A DNA stretch of 64,000 nt from Saccharibacillus sp. JS10 (lineage in GTDB: Bacteria; Bacillota; Bacilli; Paenibacillales; Paenibacillaceae): contig NZ_JANFNS010000002.1 of assembly GCF_024436065.1 (NCBI RefSeq), positions 620,001-684,000 of the forward strand. Direction: 5' to 3'. The translations under genes and the position numbers were made by a program. Each line of letters starts with the position of its first letter. Positions within the stretch are counted from its first letter, which is position 1. The notes beneath the pieces are model-generated. The model was not told the origin of the DNA. It saw only the letters and a list, made by a program, of their open reading frames with translations, and made no database searches. Shown here piece after piece: positions 8,588 through 17,680 of this stretch.

Positions 8588-9813
8588 ACCGTATAATCAA
8601 AAAAGCATTGCCGACTTCGATCCGCGATACGGCATTGATCTATGCCGCTTGTGTGTTGTTAGCGATGTATATATTCGATATGTCTCCTTATCTACTGGCG
8701 GGAATGATTGGAGCTAGTCTGTTTTGCGGAATGATTGGAGGTTATCGTTTACAGACTGATCCTGCTTATGGAGTTGCTATGGTTTTTCCTATGTTGTTTA
8801 CTGTAGGAATGTTCATTGTAGGAGGGCTTGGGTTCCGAAGCGTTTTTCTTTTTGCGGTATTGGCTTTCGCTGGTGTGAGAGGAGTTCAACAAGCCGGGCG
8901 TGCATCAATCACTCAGCGAAAACAGACCTGGATGTTCTACAGTTGGTTGCTTGTAGGGGCTGTTATTTATATCCGGTCGCTACAGTCCGAATTTTTGTTA
9001 CCCTATAGCTTTTCGATTTATATCGCTTGTATCGTCATTTTAATTTTTCTATTTATGAGTTGGAATGATCGCAAAGTCCGCGAAGCGAGTGGGATTTATG
9101 GAGATGAAGAAGCTCCTGTGACTACATTGAAAAAAATCAACCGTTTTTGGGTAAGTGGATTTATCCTACTTATGGTTTTGATCGGCGGTGCAACGCAACT
9201 TTCCGTGATTTTGGATGGGATTGTGAAGCTATGGCGGTTATTATGGGGCGGTTCGGTCGGCGGCGGAGAACGCAGGGGTTCGGCAAAGCCGGATCTAAAT
9301 TCTATTGCTCCTCCAGATATGATGCCTTATGAAGATATGACGAATAACCAAGATTCAGTATGGGTGCAAGTCATCATCTGGATTGCACTTTGCATTATCG
9401 GGGTTGCGGTCGCAGTTGTTATTTTCTTTTTACTTCGAGCGTTGTACCGCATCTTATCGCAATGGTTCCCGGAATGGTTAAGACGTTTGCTGGAAAGACT
9501 GCGTATATCAGCGCGTCCTATTCAGAAATCAAAATTGATCGGGTATGCGGATACAACAGAAAAGTTAGAACCGCGTAAAAAGGCGGTAAAGACTAAGACT
9601 GTACCGATCACGAAACCGCCGGAAGGCGCACGGTTGGAATATTTTAAAATGGTGCAGGAAGCCGTTCGCCGCGGATACAAGTTCCGTCCGTGGAAAACGC
9701 CGAGCGAAACCGGACGAGAGATTGCAGATCAACCGACGTATCGGGATTTGGAAACTTCGCAAGTCAATACGTTAACGGAAGCTTACAACAAAGACCGATA
9801 TACGAACAAGTGA
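8584..9813 (+). CDS. Multi-pass membrane protein with DUF4129-like tail, copy 2
   Basis: 409 residues. About eight hydrophobic segments are followed by a C-terminal domain with YFKMVQEAVRRGYKFRPWKT and LTEAYNKDRY, homologous in position and pattern to copy 1. The transglutaminase domain is again missing. The ATG lies in an ATGA overlap with the second DUF58 gene. Together the two pairs look like a tandem duplication of a transcriptionally coupled DUF58-membrane unit after a single MoxR gene. Confidence 0.8.
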   Translation: MNRIIKKALPTSIRDTALIYAACVLLAMYIFDMSPYLLAGMIGASLFCGMIGGYRLQTDPAYGVAMVFPMLFTVGMFIVGGLGFRSVFLFAVLAFAGVRGVQQAGRASITQRKQTWMFYSWLLVGAVIYIRSLQSEFLLPYSFSIYIACIVILIFLFMSWNDRKVREASGIYGDEEAPVTTLKKINRFWVSGFILLMVLIGGATQLSVILDGIVKLWRLLWGGSVGGGERRGSAKPDLNSIAPPDMMPYEDMTNNQDSVWVQVIIWIALCIIGVAVAVVIFFLLRALYRILSQWFPEWLRRLLERLRISARPIQKSKLIGYADTTEKLEPRKKAVKTKTVPITKPPEGARLEYFKMVQEAVRRGYKFRPWKTPSETGREIADQPTYRDLETSQVNTLTEAYNKDRYTNK

Positions 9814-9823
9814 GCTTGAATAG

Positions 9824-9862
9824 AAAAAGCAGCGACTCTATTGAACAGAGTCGCTGCTTTTT
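9824..9862. terminator. Bidirectional terminator
   Basis: A 16-bp stem (9824-9839 with 9847-9862) flanked by A5 and T5, between two convergent genes. Confidence 0.88.
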
Positions 9863-9897
9863 ATCGTTATGAGAAGGCGTAGCAAGTTGGAAAAGAA

Positions 9898-12800
9898 TCA
9901 GTTTTGACGAATCCGTATCAACAGTTGTGCCGCTTCCGCTCTAGTCGTTGGCGCAGCTGGAGCAAAGCGGTTAGCACTTTGTCCTTGTACGAGCCCGGCT
10001 TCATGCAGACGGTTTGCGGCTTCTTTTGCCCAGTTCGGAATATCCGAATCATCAGCAAACGCTGCTTTTGTAGTCGGTGCATTTAGCTTCATCGACCGAT
10101 CAATCATCACTGCCATTTCGGCACGACTGATTGGCTGATTCGGAGCAAAACGATTGTTCGTATCACCTGTGACCCAACCTAATGCGACCGCTTGATTCAC
10201 TTCTTTTTTTGCCCAAGCTCCGATACTGGAAGCATCTGCAAAAGAGTGAGGGGAAGACAAGTTGTCTGCGACTTGTGGTTGCAGGGTACGCATCAGCATC
10301 ACGGTAAATTCAGCTTTGGTAACCGCTTGGCTAGGACGGAAAGTCTGATCCGCATAACCTTCGATAATGCCGAGTGAAGAAGCTTCACGAACGCTTGCCG
10401 CTGCCCAATGATTGACCATATCGCTAAATTCGATCGCTTTTGGTGGAATCGTCATAACCGCAAAGCGCGTAAAGTGATTCACACCGACTTTAATCGTATT
10501 TCCGTTTATGATGCCGTCTTCGATTTCAATCCACGGCGTATTGTCTTGCGTTTGATAAAAGACTGCAAAAGATTGATTGTTAGGAATCAAAGCCCGATCA
10601 AAATTCAATGTCAATTGAACAGGGACTTTAAAGTTTTCTGTGATATTTTTGGTGAATTCATACACAGGGCTAATCAATTTTGCATTGCTGTTTATTCCGT
10701 TCAACGGACTGCTGAACAAACTTCCTTTGATCTCCAGCGGTCGATCCGCAGCTCCGGCAGGAACTTCGAGCAACATACCGTTGCCGATTCGAAGATTTCC
10801 AGCTTGACCGACCGGGATCGTGACCGTTGCTTGGTTAGGATTTGTGTTATTCGGCGGTGTCGGGATAGGCGAAGCAGGAGCAGCGCCTGAATCTGGATTC
10901 GTTGGAATAGAGCTGCCGCCGTTGTTTCCTGTGCCTCCATTTCCGCCGCTTGGAGGAGGTACCAGAGACCAACCTGCGTATAGCTTCACATCTGAATTTG
11001 CTGTTGTCGTTGCAAAGTCAAAAGCTTGCGAAAGATTCTGATCCATATACCATCCAGTAAACACATAACCCATTCGAACCGGATCATTTGGACGCGACCA
11101 TAAGGTTGCGTTTTCGACAATCTGTGGTTCGACTTTCGATCCGCCGTTACTTTCGAACGTCGCCGTATAGAGGGCTACATTCCAAGCTGCGTATAAGGTC
11201 AGATCAGAAGTCACTCTATCATGATTAAAATCGAAAATCTGTTCAAGCTGAGCATCTTTGTACCAACCGCCGAACGTGTATCCGCTACGTTCTGGATTTG
11301 CCGGACGGGATAGACGGTCTCCATAAGCTGCTTGTTGTGGATCGACGGAAGTGCCGCCATTTGAGTCAAACATAACCGAGTGGACTTGAATCGCCCATTT
11401 TGCATACACTGTAAGGTCTTCAGTAATCGCTTGGCTAAAATCAAACGGCAATTCGCGATTCGGGTCGGAGAACCATCCAGCAAACACATACCCTTCCGTG
11501 TCCGAAGTTGGAGAAGTCGGCGCTGTCAGTGTATCTCCGTACAAAATCGTCTGATCGTCTATAGCTGAACCGCCATAGGTGTCAAAAGTCACGGTATGTT
11601 GATGACGTTCCCAGTTGGCATATAACGTCATATCCCCTTTGATTTTTAGCGTTGTCCAATCTACAGGGTGTTCAAAATTCGGATCCGTGAACCAACCGAT
11701 GAAGGTATGCCCATCGCGAACCGGCGCTTGCGGCTCGGTCAGTAAGCTTCCGAAGTTCAGTGGTTGCGAATTCACTTCGCTACCGCCGTTGCTATCGAAA
11801 ACAGCGGTATATCCGTTGATTTTCCAACCTGCATAGATCGTCGTCGAATTTTCAATGATTTTTTGGAAATCGAAAATTTGTGTATAATCGGCATCTTCAT
11901 ACCAGTTAATAAACGTATATCCGGGTTGCTCTGGATTTGCCGGAGCTTGAATCAGATCGCCGTACGAAATAAGCTGATCTGGTACATCCGCTCCTTCGTA
12001 AACGTCGAAATTGACCGTGTACTTTTGCAACGACCAACCTGCATATAAAGTAGCATCTCCGCTTACCGTTTGAGTTGTAAAATCAAAAGATTGCTTAAGG
12101 TCTTCGTCGCTATACCAACCCGTGAAATCATGTCCGACCCGAGTAGGCGCAGCAGGTTCTTGAATTTTGCTGTCAAAATCTACGGCAAGATCGGCAACGG
12201 CACTTCCGCCATTGCTGTCGAAGCTGATGTTGTGCACATTGGCTTTCCAACCCGCGTACAGTTGCGTATCGCCAACGATAGAAGTAGCAAAGTCGAATAA
12301 TTGAGTATGATCCGTATCGGTATACCAACCTGTGAAGATATAACCGATGCGAGTCGGAGACGTAGGCTCATCAATGCTCAGTCCATGTTTTACAGGAAGA
12401 TCGCTTACGGCTGATCCGCCTTGACTATCGAATTGAACGTGATACGTATTCAATTCCCAACCTGCGTATAATTGAGTATTTTCCGCAATCGACGTATTCG
12501 AAAAGTTAAAAAGATTCTGATTGGAAGCATCGGTATACCAACCCGTAAACGTGTAACCCGTACGAGTCGGTGCAATCGGTGGAGCGATTTTTGTCTCATA
12601 ATCGGCGTTGAGATTTCCTACCGCTGTGCCGCCTTGACTATCGAAACTCACCGTGTACGTATTTACTGCCCATTTTGCATAGAGATTCGTATTTTGGGTC
12701 ACCAACGTGTTTTCAAAATCGAAAGGTTGTGAAAGGGCTAAGTCTGTGTACCAGCCAGCAAAAGTATGACCCAGCTTCGCTGGATCTGCCGGCCGTGTGA

Positions 12801-14625
12801 TTTTTGCTCCATAGAAGATTGGAGCGTTTTTCACACCGTCGTTATTATTGTAATGAAGATTAAGCACATATTCGTTCGGACTCCATTTTGCATACAACGT
12901 TGTATTTTCTTTAATACGTGTCGCTGCAATATCAAAAATGTTCGTAAATGATTCATCAACATACCAATTCACAAAGGCATAACCGGTGCGAGTTGGATCG
13001 GTAGGTTTGGTACCAAAAGAATCATACGTGACAGCTTGAGCCGGAATGGATGTACCGCCCAAACTGTTAAATTCAAGTTGTCTAGGTTTGTAGTACATAA
13101 ATGTACGGCTCGCAGTGTTGCCTGCTTTGTCCGTCACGACTATTTCATAATTGCCTTCTTGAGAAATCGTTGTTCCGCTTGTAAAAGGGACTCCGTTTAG
13201 CAGAGCCGTTCCTTCGTTAAACGTAATCGTAGGTGCAGTCGTTTGAAGTGAATTGTCGGTAAGCCCACTTAAAATCGGAGGGGTAAGATCAATCTCGAAT
13301 TGAACTTGTGCTGTACCGTAAGCATTAATAGCAATTAGTGTGTACTTGCCATCTTGAGTAATTGCAGTTCCACTTGTAAAAGGAACACCGTTTAAAGTTG
13401 CAGAACCATTATTAGTGACTGTAGGAGTAACGGGATGATTGTAAATCCCGCCGTTGCTAACATTGTTGATCACGGGAACAGGGGAGACGACGTTAATATT
13501 AATTGTGGAATAGCCTGTTGCAAAGCCCGAAGAATTATAGCTTCGAACCGTAAAGCGATCTGTTCCAGAAAATTTGGCATCTGCGGTATAGAGGAAACTG
13601 TTTCCTAAATCTACGATACTTCCATGTGTGGTTGCTGTACGCAAAGAAATTCCTGGATTCGTAGCTCTATCCCAATTGAATTCAGATTTGTAGATCGTCA
13701 TCGATCTTCCGTCACTGATTGTAGATAATCCATCTTTTGATACAGATGTGGAAGAATTATTTCCACTATTGTCTCTTGACGGATAAACTCCTGATGGAGC
13801 CATGTAATAAGAAAAGGAATAAGGGTTACTCATTAGATTAGGTAAGAAGTAATTCAGATAATTACCGGTACTTCCAAACCTACCAACTAGTAGCGAATAT
13901 AAAGCTTGATTCTCCGATCCTGACATTTGACGTCCGTCCGTAGGCAATAAAGTAGTGTTCATAGGCTTTAGGAAAGAAATAGTTTCTCCCAGTAGCATAC
14001 TATCGTAGTTTATCGTGATTTGATTACCGCTCTGTGTCCCTGCTGGATTTGTGGCTATAGCAAAATATACATTCGGCTGAGTAAGAGAAATCTTAGGCAA
14101 AGTAAAAGCGGGGCTACCTGAGGGATCGATCGCTGCAGAAAGTTTCGGATAATCGGATTGGTTAAGTGTGCTTCCGTCTAGTTTACGCCAACCATTTGGG
14201 ACAAACGAGTAAGCGAACAATCGAACTTCGCCAGCAAATGCTTCTAGATTAGGAGCGCTTTGATTATCGCCATCAGGTCTAGTCGGGTAAATACCGGATG
14301 TAGCGACGTAGTAAGCCATGCCGTCAGGAACCGGCAACGAAGTCAGATCAGGCAATGCAAAACTATCTCTTCCATTGCCGCCGTACATAGTTCCGAATAA
14401 CGAATAGAGTGCCTGATTTCTATTGATATCCATGGTTTGACCCGCAGCAAACGTCCATCCTCGTGATGCAAAACTATAAGGAAAAAGTTTGATTTCTCCA
14501 ATATAAGGTTCAGCCCCCATCGCATGAGCCGACTTCGTAAATTTCGGTCCTACCGACACAGCTCCAAATACCAATACAAAAGCCAACATCACTTTCAAAA
14601 AAGCGTTAAAATGTTTTCCGGACAA
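9898..14625 (-). CDS. Giant SLH-anchored surface protein with tail-collar and InlB-type repeats
   Basis: 1575 residues. A signal peptide (about 1-36, ending AHA) precedes a Tail_Collar domain at about 38-115 (EPYIGEIKLFPYSF, RGWTFAAGQ, YGGNGRDSFALPDL). Two degenerate copies follow at about 128-190 and 208-285. A cadherin/Ig-like stretch (300-380) and two Ig-like repeats (385-512) containing TLNGVPFTSGT or ALLNGVPFTSGT come next. Ten InlB B-type repeats of about 70 residues (515-1220) share GYTFTGWY and LYAGW. A Gly/Pro/Asn linker and a ZU5-like beta domain follow. Three SLH domains (about 1387-1575; the third ends at the C-terminus) should bind pyruvylated cell wall polymer. Probably an adhesin or S-layer component; the ligand is unknown. 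It is monocistronic and its terminator is shared with the converging cluster. Confidence 0.9.
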   Translation of the reverse strand: MSGKHFNAFLKVMLAFVLVFGAVSVGPKFTKSAHAMGAEPYIGEIKLFPYSFASRGWTFAAGQTMDINRNQALYSLFGTMYGGNGRDSFALPDLTSLPVPDGMAYYVATSGIYPTRPDGDNQSAPNLEAFAGEVRLFAYSFVPNGWRKLDGSTLNQSDYPKLSAAIDPSGSPAFTLPKISLTQPNVYFAIATNPAGTQSGNQITINYDSMLLGETISFLKPMNTTLLPTDGRQMSGSENQALYSLLVGRFGSTGNYLNYFLPNLMSNPYSFSYYMAPSGVYPSRDNSGNNSSTSVSKDGLSTISDGRSMTIYKSEFNWDRATNPGISLRTATTHGSIVDLGNSFLYTADAKFSGTDRFTVRSYNSSGFATGYSTININVVSPVPVINNVSNGGIYNHPVTPTVTNNGSATLNGVPFTSGTAITQDGKYTLIAINAYGTAQVQFEIDLTPPILSGLTDNSLQTTAPTITFNEGTALLNGVPFTSGTTISQEGNYEIVVTDKAGNTASRTFMYYKPRQLEFNSLGGTSIPAQAVTYDSFGTKPTDPTRTGYAFVNWYVDESFTNIFDIAATRIKENTTLYAKWSPNEYVLNLHYNNNDGVKNAPIFYGAKITRPADPAKLGHTFAGWYTDLALSQPFDFENTLVTQNTNLYAKWAVNTYTVSFDSQGGTAVGNLNADYETKIAPPIAPTRTGYTFTGWYTDASNQNLFNFSNTSIAENTQLYAGWELNTYHVQFDSQGGSAVSDLPVKHGLSIDEPTSPTRIGYIFTGWYTDTDHTQLFDFATSIVGDTQLYAGWKANVHNISFDSNGGSAVADLAVDFDSKIQEPAAPTRVGHDFTGWYSDEDLKQSFDFTTQTVSGDATLYAGWSLQKYTVNFDVYEGADVPDQLISYGDLIQAPANPEQPGYTFINWYEDADYTQIFDFQKIIENSTTIYAGWKINGYTAVFDSNGGSEVNSQPLNFGSLLTEPQAPVRDGHTFIGWFTDPNFEHPVDWTTLKIKGDMTLYANWERHQHTVTFDTYGGSAIDDQTILYGDTLTAPTSPTSDTEGYVFAGWFSDPNRELPFDFSQAITEDLTVYAKWAIQVHSVMFDSNGGTSVDPQQAAYGDRLSRPANPERSGYTFGGWYKDAQLEQIFDFNHDRVTSDLTLYAAWNVALYTATFESNGGSKVEPQIVENATLWSRPNDPVRMGYVFTGWYMDQNLSQAFDFATTTANSDVKLYAGWSLVPPPSGGNGGTGNNGGSSIPTNPDSGAAPASPIPTPPNNTNPNQATVTIPVGQAGNLRIGNGMLLEVPAGAADRPLEIKGSLFSSPLNGINSNAKLISPVYEFTKNITENFKVPVQLTLNFDRALIPNNQSFAVFYQTQDNTPWIEIEDGIINGNTIKVGVNHFTRFAVMTIPPKAIEFSDMVNHWAAASVREASSLGIIEGYADQTFRPSQAVTKAEFTVMLMRTLQPQVADNLSSPHSFADASSIGAWAKKEVNQAVALGWVTGDTNNRFAPNQPISRAEMAVMIDRSMKLNAPTTKAAFADDSDIPNWAKEAANRLHEAGLVQGQSANRFAPAAPTTRAEAAQLLIRIRQN

Positions 14626-15134
14626 TGCTAGACACCTCCTTCATTTTTTGTATTTCATTTTAATGAAATTAAATCTAAAATATGTATCGACCCTTTCTAA
14701 TCGCGTGCTTTTTGACCGCGCATCATCTAATTTAGTGCGTCTAGTTTACTTGATCTTTTATTGAAAAGATATAGGAATGACCTTCGTAAACCATCTTTAT
14801 TTTTAAATATTTTTCAATCAAAAGTCAGTCATTGCCATATAGGACTTTAGAACGTTAAAATTTATGAATTTTGCTTTACTTTACACGCTTGCTTAAGTAT
14901 GATAAGAAAGCCCAAAAAACGGGTACTTTTGATCATCAATCCGCCTGATGAAAAACCACCTATAGGCGTATTTATAAACAGGTTCCGATCAGGAACCTGT
15001 TTTCTTTCCGCACATAAAAAGAAAAATGTCTAATTTTGACGAAGTATAGCAGGAGATCGCAATATCGCGTAGAATTCAAATTGAAGGTGAGACAGATCGA
15101 TTTTATGACATCCCAGCAGGACGGAAGTGAATCA
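14626..15134. other. Intergenic region upstream of the surface protein and GGDEF-EAL genes
   Basis: No convincing gene lies here. The minus-strand ribosome site GGAGG precedes the surface protein start. Near 14933-14970 there are two mutually exclusive small hairpins: TCATCA with TGATGA, and CGCCT with AGGCG. A terminator-like hairpin follows at 14976-15006. I could not match this to a known c-di-GMP riboswitch class. Confidence 0.4.
14976..15006 (+). terminator. Terminator-like hairpin before the GGDEF-EAL gene
   Basis: A perfect 11-bp stem, AAACAGGTTCC with GGAACCTGTTT, then TTCTTT. No plus-strand gene ends just before it, so it could be an attenuator in the leader of the gene that follows. 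Confidence 0.6.
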
Positions 15135-17231
15135 ATGAACACAACTTCGGCGACACGCCAACTGACTTTTTACACCATTTCCGTCTTTTTTCTCGTTTTT
15201 GTATGTGAAGTGGTCGAATCTTATTTTTATACATTAGGTTCAGACCGAAGATGGGCGTCCGCTTTATCGCTAATGACCGCGTGCTTTTCGGTTACGGCAT
15301 GTTTGACCGTTTACTTCCATGCTACGCCTTTGTTTGATCGCCGAATCGGCAGCTACAGCAAGCGTATGGTGAAGTTAATGGGAGCAGTAGGAGCGGTAGA
15401 ACTTCTTTATTTAGCTAATAATTTTTTTCATTTTATGAATGATCCGGTGCCCGGTCGCGCAGGCGGAGAATGGTTGCTTTCATTGGCGGCGCTGATTTAC
15501 GCGTGTGGCTTGCTCATTTTATTTGTATTACCGGAGCGAAAAGGCGATTTGCCCAGCCGATTACTGTATGTAGGTCTTCCGATCTGTACAGCTTCGCTCG
15601 CTGGCATTTTATTTTGGACACGTCAGCTTCTTTCGCCAGGTAGCGCGCGTATGTTTGATCTTAGTTTATTGATTGCAGCCTTTGGTGCGGCGATGATCGT
15701 GGCTGGAATTTTATTTGGTCATTATCGTAAAAAAGGATTTAAAGCACATTGGGTTTCGGTTCAGTCTTTGGGCTTTGTGGTGATCGGTCAAATTTTGCTT
15801 CTGCAATCCGGTCATTCTTCGGGAATTCCTTTTCTGATTGCTTCGGCTTTGCATGCACTGGCTTACGCGATTTTGGTGAGTCAAGGGCTTCGACTTTCGA
15901 TTGCTGAGCCGCTACGCGAACGCAGAGAAGCAGAAGACCGAATCGAGTTTCTAGCGTTCAACGATGAACTGACCGGCTTACCTAACCGTCGCAGTCTTCA
16001 TTCAAAGCTAAATTCACATTTTGATAAAGACGATTCCGGCAAAACGGCATTGCTGGTTCTAAATATCAATCGATTCAAAACAATCAACGACTCGCTTGGT
16101 TACGAAGCCGGTGACCGTCTGCTGGGAATTGTATCGGAGCTGCTCAAAAACCATGTTGAAGAACCGGAAGAAGTGTTCCGTACAGGCGGAGACGAATTTG
16201 CTGTCGTACTGCCTGAGATCGGCGGAGACGAAGCGATGCGAAGGGCGCATACATTATTGGAAGAATTCGAACGTCCAGTGAATGTAGGCGGAATGGAGCA
16301 TTATGTTGCGTTGTCAGCAGGCATCGCCGTATATCCAGAAGACGGAAGCGCGGCAGATAATTTATTGCAAAGTGCGGACGCTGCTGTTCATTTAGCAAAG
16401 GAACAAGGTTCCGAGGTGAAACGTTTCGCTAAAGGGATGACATTGATTGCACGGGAAAAATTGATTTTGGAAAGCGATCTGCGTAAAGGGTTAGAACGAG
16501 GCGAATTTTATTTGGAATATCAGCCTAAAATGTCGGTAGAAAACGGACGTATTCTAGGAATGGAAGCGCTGGTACGCTGGAATCACCCAAGACGCGGAGC
16601 GATATCACCCAATGAGTTTATCCCGTTGGCAGAAGAAAGCGGTCTGATCGTGCCTTTAGGAGAATGGGTTCTGTACGAAGCATGCAGGCAAAATAAAGAA
16701 TGGCAAAATAAAGGATACGAACCTCTATGTATGTCAGTCAATCTATCGATTCGTCAATTTCGTCAAGTTGGCTTAGCTGAGCAGATTGAACAAATGTTAG
16801 AGCAGATCGGATTAGATTCCAAATATGTCGAGCTTGAAATCACTGAAAGTATGACTGTAGATAAAGATGCAGCTTTCGAGCAATTGCAACGGTTCAAGCA
16901 GCTTGGGCTACATATCAGTATCGATGATTTTGGAACCGGCTATAGCTCACTGCATTATTTGAAAAATATGCCGATTGACCGTTTGAAGATTGATCGTTCT
17001 TTTGTTAGCGAAGTGATGAGCGGAGAACGGGATGCTGCGATCGTATCGACGATCACCTCGATGGCGCATCACCTCAAACTCAAAGTAACCGCAGAAGGCG
17101 TAGAAAACGAAGAACAACTCGAATTTTTACGCAGCCAACGTTGTCATGAAGCGCAAGGATTTTTATTCAGTCGCCCAGTTCCAGCAGCTAAATTCGAACG
17201 AATGTTTTTGCTTCAGCAAAAGTTGGGTTGA
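15135..17231 (+). CDS. Membrane GGDEF-EAL protein (c-di-GMP turnover)
   Basis: About 698 residues from ATG 15135, which has GGAAG 7 bases upstream; in-frame ATG 15105 and TTG 15036 are alternatives. Roughly eight hydrophobic segments form an N-terminal membrane sensor of about 250 residues. A GGDEF domain follows with an intact FRTGGDEFAVV (around residue 350) and NDELTGLPNRR. The C-terminal EAL domain has MEALVRWNHP (around 476), ITESMTVDKD and SIDDFGTGYSSLHYL. Both active sites look complete, so synthesis and breakdown of c-di-GMP are each possible. It stands alone and its signal is unknown. Confidence 0.92.
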   Translation: MNTTSATRQLTFYTISVFFLVFVCEVVESYFYTLGSDRRWASALSLMTACFSVTACLTVYFHATPLFDRRIGSYSKRMVKLMGAVGAVELLYLANNFFHFMNDPVPGRAGGEWLLSLAALIYACGLLILFVLPERKGDLPSRLLYVGLPICTASLAGILFWTRQLLSPGSARMFDLSLLIAAFGAAMIVAGILFGHYRKKGFKAHWVSVQSLGFVVIGQILLLQSGHSSGIPFLIASALHALAYAILVSQGLRLSIAEPLRERREAEDRIEFLAFNDELTGLPNRRSLHSKLNSHFDKDDSGKTALLVLNINRFKTINDSLGYEAGDRLLGIVSELLKNHVEEPEEVFRTGGDEFAVVLPEIGGDEAMRRAHTLLEEFERPVNVGGMEHYVALSAGIAVYPEDGSAADNLLQSADAAVHLAKEQGSEVKRFAKGMTLIAREKLILESDLRKGLERGEFYLEYQPKMSVENGRILGMEALVRWNHPRRGAISPNEFIPLAEESGLIVPLGEWVLYEACRQNKEWQNKGYEPLCMSVNLSIRQFRQVGLAEQIEQMLEQIGLDSKYVELEITESMTVDKDAAFEQLQRFKQLGLHISIDDFGTGYSSLHYLKNMPIDRLKIDRSFVSEVMSGERDAAIVSTITSMAHHLKLKVTAEGVENEEQLEFLRSQRCHEAQGFLFSRPVPAAKFERMFLLQQKLG

Positions 17232-17294
17232 TTGATTAATACGTCCAAACAAGTTGCCAAAAAGGTAGCTTGTTTTTTTTTGATAAAAAAATGC

Positions 17295-17323
17295 TTGCAA
17301 TCTCTGTGTGAGAATGGTATATT
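17295..17323 (+). promoter_or_regulatory. SigmaA promoter of the tRNA pair
   Basis: TTGCAA (17295-17300), a 17-base spacer and TATATT (17318-17323), about 50 bases before tRNA-Pro. Confidence 0.65.
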
Positions 17324-17371
17324 ATTTCTTGTCCCCAAGAGGACGTGCAAGTAAAAAGTACCATATTTTAT

Positions 17372-17448
17372 CGGGACGTAGCTCAGCTTGGTAGAGCACC
17401 TGCTTTGGGAGCAGGGGGTCGCATGTTCAAATCGTGTCGTCCCGACCA
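17372..17448 (+). tRNA. tRNA-Pro (anticodon TGG)
   Basis: A full cloverleaf. Acceptor arm CGGGACG pairs with CGTCCCG, the D arm has AGCTCAG, and the anticodon loop is CTTTGGGAG with TGG. The T arm carries GTTCAAATC, and CCA is encoded at 17446-17448. Confidence 0.96.
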
Positions 17449-17470
17449 TTCCTTTTTACTTACATAATAT

Positions 17471-17541
17471 GCGGGTGTAGTTCAATGGTAGAACTCCAGC
17501 CTTCCAAGCTGGTAGCGTGGGTTCGATTCCCATCACCCGCT
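17471..17541 (+). tRNA. tRNA-Gly (anticodon TCC)
   Basis: Acceptor GCGGGTG pairs with CACCCGC, the anticodon loop is CTTCCAA with TCC, and the T arm is GTTCGATTC. The discriminator base is T. CCA is not encoded and must be added after transcription. It is co-transcribed with tRNA-Pro. Confidence 0.96.
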
Positions 17542-17545
17542 TCAC

Positions 17546-17578
17546 AAAAAAGAAGCCCATCACCGGGCTTCTTTTTTA
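17546..17578 (+). terminator. Terminator of the tRNA pair
   Basis: AAAAAAGAAGCCC pairs with GGGCTTCTTTTTT around a 6-base loop. Confidence 0.88.
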
Positions 17579-17604
17579 TTGCTTGGAGCTACATTGTTGC
17601 AATC

Positions 17605-17647
17605 AAAAGCCGCTAACTTCGTGAATTTCTCGAAGCTAGCGGCTTTT
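17605..17647 (-). terminator. Terminator of the sucrose operon
   Basis: AAAAGCCGCTA (17605-17615) pairs with TAGCGGCTTTT (17637-17647), with an inner ACTTCG/CGAAGC. Read on the minus strand it follows the PTS gene and ends in a T run. Confidence 0.8.
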
Positions 17648-17680
17648 GCGATCAGAAACGTCCAAATGTATGAATAGCAA

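Noticed and set aside
14940-14970. Hammerhead ribozyme core (CTGATGA)
   Set aside because: No stem II and no GAAA in the required place; chance occurrence.
17434-17616. 60-codon reading frame over the tRNA-Gly gene
   Set aside because: It overlaps the tRNA and its terminator, which fully explain the sequence.
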